Positions 10,930-21,200 of a DNA stretch of 27,864 bases are shown one piece after another. Every line of letters starts with the position of its first letter. Position 1 is the stretch's first letter. The position numbers and the translations under genes were made by a program. Source of the stretch: Priapulus caudatus (Eukaryota > Priapulida > Priapulimorpha > Priapulimorphida > Priapulidae). The notes beneath the pieces are model-generated. The model ran no database searches, was not told the origin of the DNA, and worked only from the letters and a program-made list of their open reading frames with translations. The stretch lies in the NCBI RefSeq assembly GCF_000485595.1, contig NW_014577121.1:225438-253301 (forward strand), read 5' to 3'.

Positions 10930-11130
10930 GGCCTCAACATAGAGAGTCCTAACTCTAAATGTACGTAATGCGAAAAGGTTTAATCGTTACAGCTTTCTTT
11001 AGTAATACTATGGTGACATAGCTCCCCGACGTCCCGATTCCAATAAAAGCTAAATAAAATGATGTACAGATTTCTAAGCCTTTAGTAGGCGCTATAGTGT
11101 CGCGCATGAATAGTAGTGCATGATGCCAAA
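10930..11130 (+). repeat. Diverged duplicated segment, copy 2
   Basis: This is the partner of 10280-10480; the MITE-like element lies immediately upstream of it. From 11130 to 11600 the sequence is AT-rich with no gene or repeat that I can support. Confidence 0.65.
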
Positions 11131-11619
11131 TGGTATTGAATAAAATGACGGCGTCGAAAAAAATGACAATACACTGTACTAATGTCTTATAGCTACCCAG
11201 TCTACTTTACCTCTCTATAACAAACCATGCAATGATTTTTACGCCAGATCTCTGCGTGCATACTATTAAGATGCTAACAGCAATATATCAGTTTTTTGAA
11301 ATGATATGCTCAAGATATAGGGAGCGAAAAAGCTATAGACTAAATTAAACCATCTTTACTAATAAAAATGGGCCCTTCTTTCCGACATTAAAGAAAAGCC
11401 GAATGTGGTCCTGTGCTGCGAAGAGCAACATTATTTTCTCGATGTTATAGGCCTATATATTTACAAAATAGAGACTGCGAAATAGAGAGAGCTGGAACCA
11501 GAGTAAATAATCAAAAAGATCATGAGCCGACGCGATAGAATTTCTAACACTAAACTACTCGGGAATAAGACCTCTCTAATTTAAATACAAATTTAACAGA
11601 ATACATGTTTCCGTATAGT

Positions 11620-11720
11620 GGGCATACTATTTACGTATATATTATATATACGGGAGCACAGCGAATATAAAGAAATGGGGACAACTAAACAAATATAAGC
11701 TATACGTAAATAGTCCGCCC
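11620..11720. mobile_element. Short MITE-like foldback, 20-bp ends
   Basis: GGGCATACTATTTACGTATA (11620-11639) matches the reverse complement of 11701-11720 at 18 of 20 positions, giving a 101-bp element with no coding capacity. The interior includes a TATA-rich stretch. Confidence 0.65.
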
Positions 11721-11739
11721 CTCCTCTTTATTTCGCTCT

Positions 11740-11850
11740 TTCTCTTCCTCCTCCTCCTCTTCCCTCTTCTCCTCCTCCTCCTCCTACTCTCCTCCTCCTC
11801 CTCATCCTCCTCCTCCTCCTCATCATCATCATCATCATCATCCTCCCCGC
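11740..11850. repeat. (CTC)n/(CAT)n microsatellite
   Basis: Trinucleotide CTC repeats give way to CATCATCAT at about 11819-11842. The minus-strand acidic/basic open frame over it is a repeat artefact. No gene is seen from here to 12290. Confidence 0.95.
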
Positions 11851-12298
11851 TTAATCCTCCCCGCTCCCTGATATGGTCTTCGTTCGCGATCTGCTCCTCC
11901 CCTCCTAGCACCTTCTCATCTTCGTCCTCTTCCTATACCTTTTCAATTTCAATCTAGGTAATATCTTTGCTCAGAGAGAAGTATATAAATAAGTAAACTT
12001 AATTTACTCAGAATAATATTTCTTATGGCACATACTCGGCTTACTCGAACAAAAATCTGACTCTCTAAAACATCAACGACAACATCAAAGGTTCGGAAAG
12101 ACTAGTTGGAGCATGCAGCAAGGGTCGGCACATGGGAATTGATATAACTTTTTCGTGATCACCGAATAGTGCCCGTTTGGGGATAAACCGCTATTCAGAT
12201 CAAATGAAACAATATATCGATAACTCACCTAGCTTCTGGAAAACACACCTGATGATATTTTTAGCACAAAATGTCTGTATTCTGAAAAAAAACACTCA

Positions 12299-12356
12299 CA
12301 CGCGCACGCACGCACGCACGCACGCACGCATATATATATATATATATATATATATA
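12299..12356. repeat. (ACGC)n followed by (AT)n
   Basis: A compound microsatellite: CACGCACG repeats to about 12329, then TATATA to about 12355. Confidence 0.95.
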
Positions 12357-12513
12357 GCTTCCTTAACAACTAACACAACTTAATTAATTGATAAATCTAG
12401 TAGCATATCTATATATGCGCTATATAGGGTCCTATATCCAGTGTGATATAATTATTTCTATAGATCTGTGTACATAATCAGACCCCCCCCCCAACAAATA
12501 AGAGTTTGGGTAG

Positions 12514-12566
12514 GGGTAAATAATCCCAATGAGATTATTACTCTCCCGCTTTAAGATTATTTACCC
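12514..12566. repeat. Hairpin GGGTAAATAATC, 12-bp stem
   Basis: GGGTAAATAATC (12514-12525) and GATTATTTACCC (12555-12566) are exact inverted copies. The stem shares the GTAAATAATC core with the hairpin at 24244-24284, so the two are probably related foldback elements. A run of ten C lies just upstream (12483-12492). Confidence 0.75.
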
Positions 12567-12702
12567 TGGTACTAGGAGATATCTATGTACTATATTATAT
12601 ATATACAGATAATACACTACGGTGACTACACACACTATACCCGCGTACCTATGACACCTATCACCACCAGGGTGGCCAAAAGACTACATTTCAAGTTTGT
12701 CA

Positions 12703-12710
12703 TGACGTCA
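12703..12710. promoter_or_regulatory. CRE-like palindrome TGACGTCA
   Basis: This is a perfect consensus cyclic-AMP response element about 620 bp upstream of the receptor's start codon, at the beginning of a GC-richer stretch (about 12680-13200) that could hold the promoter and 5' UTR. Only the motif is seen; function is inferred. Confidence 0.3.
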
Positions 12711-13327
12711 CGAAGATTAGTTTCTAGTCTGCAACCTGTTAGCTGTTGCGAACTTACGAAATAATATTTATTAGATAGTGCAAAGCTAGTGTGATCACTG
12801 GTGCCCGTCTAGACGAACGCAATCATCGCAGCGGGCTTGCATGAGTGTTGTGTCTCGCGTTTTGCATAGATTTATATCTCTGTTCTGTATCTATGGTTTT
12901 ACTTTTAGAAACTCCGTGTGAGATCGCGTGCAGTATCTATGATAAATCCCGAAAACTCCCGGCTACCGTCATGCCCGAGCAAAGTTAGCCTTAGGATACA
13001 GCTGAGTCACCCCAAGAGTCAAGACGGAACATGGTCTCGCCGCACTGAACCAAACACTCGCTAAAGTGAACATAGGTTTACGACAGGGACAGGGTGATGG
13101 ACGTCTACGCTAATACTGCCCGTGCCCACGCTTATTTGTCATTGCTGGCGTGACGGGATAGGATTAGGAAACGAAAAGTTACAATCATGGGAGCTCGGAC
13201 ATGTAATGGATCGCTTACAGTAATACCTGCTCGGAAAATAACAACTAGCATCATTTCGGTGTTACGTGATGACTACCTGTCGGCTAGCCGTGTGTGGAAT
13301 GTCATTCATTCGCATCATTTGCATTGG

Positions 13328-13415
13328 ATGTGTGCACGGGTTATCCTCGTGTGCTTCATTCTGACAATGAAACAGAGCTTAGTTGCTTGTTCACAGCAAG
13401 AAACAGGACCAGCAG
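13328..13415 (+). CDS. Exon 1: signal peptide
   Basis: ATG at 13328 starts a typical secretion signal: MCAR, then the hydrophobic core VILVCFILT, then MKQSLVAC before SQQETGPA, with likely cleavage after the Ala-Cys region. The donor after 13415 (GTAATA) leaves phase 1, which joins exon 2 as a Gly codon. The same frame is open upstream to an ATG at 13187, but the residues between are polar and the inner ATG gives a cleaner signal. The link to exon 2 over a 4.8-kb intron is inferred from the matching phase and the missing signal peptide in exon 2. Confidence 0.65.
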
Positions 13416-16400
13416 GTAATAATAATATATCCTTGTCGATTCGTCACGTTGATGTGTACAGGCACTAAGGCAGTTATAATATTAATATGGTGATCTCGTA
13501 TCGCGTCAGAGTCCATAATCATTGAGGACAGGGGATAAAGTGATCTATAGACTATACTGATTATACTATATAGTAACTAAATGAATACGAATTATAATTA
13601 CTCCCAACGTTTCAATTTGTACGTACTATAGTAATTATAGTATATATATCGCCTAATAATTACTTTCATAGGAACACTCCTACAAGGCAAAATCTCGCGG
13701 CCCTCATATCGCACTGCGCACAAGTTTTTGCGAGTTTTACACAGTTGGGCTGAGAGGGTCTATGTCCCCCAGGGTACTGCCGGAACGTACCCTGGGTACG
13801 GTCCGGTATACCAGAACGTACCCTGGTAGTGGTACTATCTAATATGCCGGACCGTACCTCGCCTACTCCACTAACGAGTCTAGGGAGTCGCCTACGCCTA
13901 CTCCCTAACCCTAACCCTAACCATATCAGATAGCTACCAGGGTACACCGGACCGTACCCAGGGTACGTTCCGGCAGTACCCTGGGGGACATAGACCCTAT
14001 CAGCTATGGTTAGGGTTAGGGTTAGGGAGTGGCGTAGGCGACTCCCTAGACTCGTTAGTGGAGTAGGCGAGGTACGGTCCGGCATATTAGATAGTACCAC
14101 TACCAGGGTATGTTCCGGTACACCGGACCGTACCCAGGGTACGTTCCGGCAGTACCCTAGAGGACATAGACCCTCTCNNNNNNNNNNNNNNNNNNNNNNN
14201 NNNNNNNNNNNNNNNNNNNNNNNNNNNNNNNNNNNNNNNNNNNNNNNNNNNNNNNNNNNNNNNNNNNNNNNNNNNNNNNNNNNNNNNNNNNNNNNNTTGC
14301 AAATAGTTTTTGCTACTACGTACGATGGGAGCTTCCATCTTTAATCTGAAGACACTTAAACGTACGCGCCATCTCGTGGCACTGTTTCGGCGTGTATGTG
14401 AACACATTTGGGACTAACAGGGTTTACTAGAATCCCACCACTCCACCACAGAGTCACCGCAGTAGACGTTAGATGAGCGCTGTCGCTCCGCGGCACTTGT
14501 TGGGTTAAAATGTACCAAGGAAATGCTATCTGGAAGTTATACCAAAAGGGTTGTGAAATTAAAAAATAATGTCTTACAAATCATGGGTTTCTCTGTTTAA
14601 ACAGAAGAATTTTACAATTTCTTAATAACGATTGTGCGTTTGTGTGTTTGTATAGGATTGCACTAGTTAGTGGTTGTTCTGTTTGTGTGCTGGATGAATT
14701 AGGCTACTCCAAATTTTTTGCACATGTATATATTATTGCACGAGGTAGTCATGTATAAAATATCTGTGAGCTTTCTATCACAGCTGCTTTGGGGGCTTTT
14801 CTTGCCAAGAAATGCGAGGGAATGGCCCAAGTTTACTAGTACTAGTAGTAGTAATGTGAGGTTAGCGTAAGGGTTAGGGTACAATCTGTACACTACAATT
14901 AATGCACTTACAAGTATATGGCTTACCTAGACTAGGATATATATAGGAGTACATAATAGGATTATCCTATTATGTACTCCTGATATATATAGGAGTGCTA
15001 TTGCTAGATCTCATATGGTTAGGGGTGTGATATATCTATGAAAAACCAACAATTGGAAAAATAATCAGTTCTGACGGAGGTTAGTGTATTTCACAAATTT
15101 TATGAACTGACACGCTAGTCTGAAACATGCTGAACTTAGAGAAATATTACAATATATCTTTCCAGCTCAAAATGTGCACAGCGTTTGTGTGTGATTTTAC
15201 CAGGCACTGGCCACAAGCTGGAACCTGCCCTTGATAGCTTGCTGACTTCTACAGGAAACTGCAGAAAAGCACATAGCAATTGTCACATAAGAGTAGTGGT
15301 ATGGGTTATCATAAGGTGAGGCAGGTCACTGGAGGTTTAGGCCTGATTCCTGACTGGAGTGGTGCCTGGTTTGCTGATAACCCAATAAAGCCTCCACCAG
15401 TGGTTGGAGTGCCGCTATAAGGCACAGTCTTAGCTTCACCCACATGCTATTATCTTACAGGGCATACAGGATATGTTTGGTATGAGATCCTGTGAGCTTA
15501 CCAGAGATAAACATAATATCTAGGCGTGCATAGATTCAACTATTTAACAATTCATGTGAGTGAAAAATGGCACGACTAAACCAGAATAAAATAACCTCTT
15601 TTTTAGGACACTGGGCCATTTTTTAAACGTACTGCTACTTTACACTGTCTACTAATATTGTGAAACTATCTATTGTATCTGGTTTGAGATATTGTGACTT
15701 ATATTTACTGTCATTTATTCATTACTTAGTTACATTGTCTATAAAAATACATGGCCAATTCAAATTCCAAAGCACGAAAGGAACTTGCTTTGATATTCAT
15801 GAACATTCATAAAATAAGTACCGGTAATTTTAACATATAAAGCACATTTTTCCATTTAAGTGTGTTTCTTATCACGTTATATTGTACATGTTTTTCACTC
15901 TTTATCATGTTTATCACACTGATGTCATTATGGCAGTTAATTGTAGATGTTTGTTGGTTAAAACTTGTCACAAATTGACAAAAATTTCATGTCTTTGTAA
16001 CCACTTACGGCTGGTCTTATAAACAAACTGGAACATTGTGTTTCTAGAGCAAATCAGCACACACATGCGTGGTCAGTGGTCACCAATGGTCAGCAAACTG
16101 TAAAATTTATTCACACATTGCATGTAAATATTGACTATAATTTTACAGCCAGAAAAGCAAAGACAAAACCAGCCATGGGAATCAAGATGTGTCAGTTTTC
16201 TTATACGCATATGTGCTTTAAAAAAGGTCAATACGCGGGCATCACAGCTGACATCCAACACGGACTGTTTACATTCAAGAGGATGTGGTTGTGTTTCGTA
16301 GTAATTGAGGCCAAATGTGCGTGGGAAAAACTTGTCTAGACGAAAATCCCAAAACATGGATCCAATGAGATACCCTAAATCTTACTTCACAGCAAATATT

Positions 16401-18170
16401 ATGGTCTTTTCCCGATTCTCAGAAAGTGCAGTAAAGCTAAAAAAAAAATTAGTAATACAGGTAGAGCCCTACTCTTGATGGTCAAAATGTAATTGAAAAG
16501 CGACATCGATTCATGCTTATTTAAAAAGCAATGAAAATGGTAAACAGCAGTCCTGAGTCTTAGGAGCAGAAGAGCAGTAGCAGTGGTTGTTTATATAAGT
16601 AGTAATTTGTGAATTGCTTTCCTTTCATGAATAGGGTATGCCCTTTAAAGTTTTCAATTCATACGTAGTTGCTATTAGTGGTGCCGCTGGTGGTGGCAGC
16701 GGCAGCAATCAACATATTCGTTATTCTTATATTTAATTAGTGATAGCAGCAGCAATTATCATTATGGGGTAGTAGGTGGTTATTGTCACTCATTGGCAAC
16801 TGAATTGTCAAATCGTTGATTATTTTCTGCTGCAATGTTCCAATTATTTTCGCGAACCGTGAATATATACTTGTAAAGTAGACCATATATATCATCATAT
16901 AGCACAACATCCAGGCACATTTGCCAAAGCATCACCTCGCCATCATCATGCACTAACTGGAACTGCGACAAAATTTACTGCGTAGAAATAGTTTACACCC
17001 CTGTATCTTGAACTTGCTAAGCATCGTCTTTTCCCCATGATACATCTTTATACTATCTATATCTGGGGAATTTCTATATGATGAGTCTCTAACCTATGCC
17101 CCGTATTTCTACCATCAAGCTGCTGGGAAGGTCGCATAATAGGCCTCTTGAATGCTGCCTGATCTACGCGTTACGGGTCGCTGCCGACTGTTGCAAAACT
17201 AGAAAGGAATTTCTATTCAGCTTTCTTTGCGGTGATGCACGCGTAGACCTATGGAGTGGATGTACAGTAATCTCGCGCTGAGAGCTATAAACCAAGGGCG
17301 CGCAACTGTGCTAGGCGCTACCACGAGTTTTCCTCGAGAGGATATGACTAGATCACCTTCCCATGATCGCCTCCGTCGTTTGCCCTTTTGACTTACTTAG
17401 TTGCTATCCAGTTGATTTGCTGAAATATTATAGTTTGTCGGCCCCACTGATCTGCATGTGATGGTATCGCTCTCAGTCGATCGTTAGTCGGTCATGTCAA
17501 CGAAGATGTATTTGCCCTCGCATCTGTTCTTCCTCGCACCTCCATGTCTACATTTCTCGATTGCCGTAGAGCGGGATGGTATAGTTCTTGTTGAGAGCAC
17601 GTGGTATCATCCGATGAGATGGGTGTGAGACAGCCTTCGTCGTTACTTATTATTTATTGGAACGGGAGAGATATTGGCTGTCTAATCTCATCGGGATAAG
17701 ATATTAATGACACAGAGACACGTATCTGTTTTTATGCATGCAGTTCACCGTTAAATTAAAACGTTTTTAATTCAAGCGTTAAAATGAATCGGTGGCCTTG
17801 GGAATGTAAAGTGAATATCGGATGGAGAAGTATCGGACGACCATGTTTTGTTAAACTTCTGTACATTTTTTAAAGGCCGATTGTGGCATTTTTTGCTTAC
17901 ACAATTTCTATCCTCTCCCCATTAAAAATCTTTTTAAAATTAGCCACAGAGTGTATATTGCCTACGTAAAAAGTAATCTTTGTAGTTTGCCATTATCTAT
18001 TTTGTAAATCTCATCCTCTAATAAGAATCTCTATAATCACCATGCTGTCAAGAGTACATTTAAAACAACTCTATGCCAAGGCTCGGGAACTTATATATGG
18101 TGGTATCATGCGTGAATAAAAAAAACGTGCGTGCGTGCATCTACGTGTGTTGTTCTGATAGTGACTCAGT

Positions 18171-18212
<42 letters not shown>

Positions 18213-21200
18213 CTATGATTCAACCTTCACATTAGTTTACGCATCATTACATTCTTTGCAGGTCAGGTAACGATGGCAACTCGGCCACCCGAACTCAATG
18301 TCAGTTCATCATTTTACGACATCCCGCATGGTGACACGTTCACGATTTTCTGCTTGGGAGACATTCCTATCGAATGGGTGTATGACGTAAGTGAATGCTC
18401 AGCTTTCGACACAGTACCGCCCCGGGACGGTACGCGCGAAACCAGTTTGTGGGTTAATCGGTCAGTCCTTGCATTTTATATGCATAGATATTGGTCGGGA
18501 CCATGTGAACATGAAAGTGCGATGCATTGTTGCAAATGTCGTACGTCTGCGACTCCCACGCAGCCAATCTGCCGAAACGATCTCGCACGCACTCGGTTTG
18601 CCGATTTGCCTTCTTAAATTTACTCTCATAAATGGCATCTGTATATATATAGTCTGATTGGCCTGTTTAAATATTGGTGCGTTTATGCACTCCCGCGTGT
18701 TCATGCACTTAGCCGTGCCCATACGAGATATCCACCACGCGACCCGGCAGCAGCATGTATTTTATGCTATCAGCAAGACGACCCTTCAATAGATGTAAAT
18801 GGCCAGCTAACTTACTCGCTACTCTATAGCCTGCTTGACCCACACCACTGACTGTGTAATGGTGTGTGGTTGTGCGCGTTAGTGTGGGTGGCTGGGTGGG
18901 GGGGGGGGGGCTTGACATATAGACTGTACCAGGCGCAAGCGGCTAAATGACATGTTGTGTGTCACGGTCAAATGCTTTAATTCGCCCACGGGGCAAGCCC
19001 TGAAGACGTCACGACACCACGCACCCATTAATTACCTACGAAGCCACTGGGACAAATAGTTAATCGTGTGTATAATGTTTTCGTGACCAAAGGCAGGTCA
19101 CGATTCACTCTTTTCGTCCTATAATTACCATATTTCCTCCCGTGTGATTTCACGGACGTTTTCCCAAGACCCGAGATGGGCCGTGACTCGTTCATTTCAC
19201 CAGATTTATGTCTCTCCTCTCCTCAGGATTTCGGGGAGCCAAGTCCGATTACGATTTGCTGCTTTTATGCAGTAGTTGCCTCTGCTCTGCTTTCCTCTCA
19301 TCAGTGTTTCGGAGAGCTAAATTGCACTTTGGCTCACTTCGTCCACCTGACAATCGTCTCTCCTCTACTAGGGAGTTCTGAGAGCCATGTCAAGCCGTGA
19401 CTCGCCCCCTTTGCCCTTTAATTGCCTCTCCTATCTTTGAAATTTCGTAGATGGCTTCCCTTAACATTTTGGGGAGGTCTTCCCTTAGGATATATCTTCG
19501 AGGGTTTTCCGAGCACCAACATGGGCTCGTAATCACGAGTTCCCTTCTTCATACAATCCCTTCTCCTGTCTATAGGGTTTTACAGTCGGTGTTATAAAAG
19601 CTAACTCAAATTAATAATCAATTAATTGATCGTAATTAATCACCTGTCGGTCTCTCGTCGCAGGATTTCATGGACGGCAACGTGCGCGTCAGCGTGACGG
19701 AGGTAGCGAGTCCGGCAACGACCACCTATGACCACGCGAGCATCCTCCGTCTGGTCAACGCGCAGTTCAACGACACGCGCATGTTTGCTTGCCGCTACGT
19801 GGCAGCTGCGGCGGCGGGGGGCGGCGACGCCAAGGACGCACAGCTGCTGGACACGCAGGACAGCAGCTCGACTAGTATCTACCTCTATGTGAATGGTAAG
19901 ACAGAAGGCGTTGCATCTCGCCCGCGCGGGTGTGTGCGACCGAGGGGGGAGTGGGGAGGGGGCACATGCTGCGGCTGAGATAATCCGCGCTGAGATGCCA
20001 TTTGAATGTAGTGTCTGGGTTTTAATTTTTTATGTAGGCCAGATTTAGATCTGACTATCTAACCCGTTCACAATTGAAATGGAGGTTAACATTGCAATTT
20101 GAAAGCTGACATTTTAATTTACGTTATTATCACAATTACACCGATAAAAATTGCCAAAAAAAGAAGCAGCCAGGTAGTTCCCCAAAGTATAAATATTAGG
20201 GGCCCAGCGCAAATTTTAGAGGCTCAGCTTATTGTATGAAGGGGACAAAGTTTGGAATTTGTGTCCTTGGAAATTGACACTAGAATATGTGCTCTATTAT
20301 GCATCATGAACATGAAAATTCTGAGCAAATGTTTTGAGGAAATAACTGCAGACATGTCTTTCCTTGCAGTTTTAAATATAGACTGAAATAGTTTTCATGC
20401 TAGTGGTAACAAATGTATCAGGATCCTAGGAAGTGTTGAGCTAATCGTATTGATGCAATTGTAGCACTCAAACCGTAGTGATACCACAGGTTGGAATGGA
20501 ATTGAGGGGAACAGGAATTGAATGTATATACAAATAACATTTCGCATTTTGGGTGACTCTTTAATGAAATTATGGGTGCAACATTATGTTTAATCAGCAA
20601 GGGCAACGGGGCGAGTGTTAATTTTAATCACTGCAACTGAGCTCCATATTGTTCTGCAATGACCACTTCTTTTATAAAAACTGTAGCTTGGTCATTAATT
20701 TAATCAAAAATGAAGTTTATGTAAAAGTTTTGACTCCACGTGTTTTCGTACATCAAAGCAATTTAGACTACTTCAATGTCAAGTGTGAATTATTGATTAC
20801 TCGTTTTTCATTGGTTTATGAGGAGACATTTCCTATATAATATCACCTCTGCATAATATGGTCATGCTCAAAATTCACAATAGGGTTAGTTTTTTGCACC
20901 ATAAATTATCTGGCGCTAGATACAATTACGCAGTAAAAACCCTGCTGTCTTTCTTACTACCAAGTTAGGCCGTGATTTGCTCCTTGGACACAATTTAATC
21001 ACCTCTTCACTCCGCAGCGATTCCGGCGCCGACGATTGGTTGTGATTTCCTATTTTTACCCCTTATAAGCACCTCCCGACTCCGCAAGAATTCTGACACT
21101 TAGGTTGGGTGTATGACCTGCTCCTTTTGCCCCCCTATTATTGCCTAGTGCCTCCTTGTGATCTCGCAGGCAGTTTATACAGAGCGAAGTTGGATTATGG

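Noticed and set aside
11642-11911. Asp/Glu/Arg-rich minus-strand open frame
   Set aside because: Translation of the CTC/CAT trinucleotide tract.
13666-14407. Open frames over the large inverted repeat and gap
   Set aside because: They mirror each other across the inverted repeat and run through N bases.
16073-16357. Opposed open frames of about 90 codons in intron 1
   Set aside because: They overlap each other on opposite strands with no recognisable motif.
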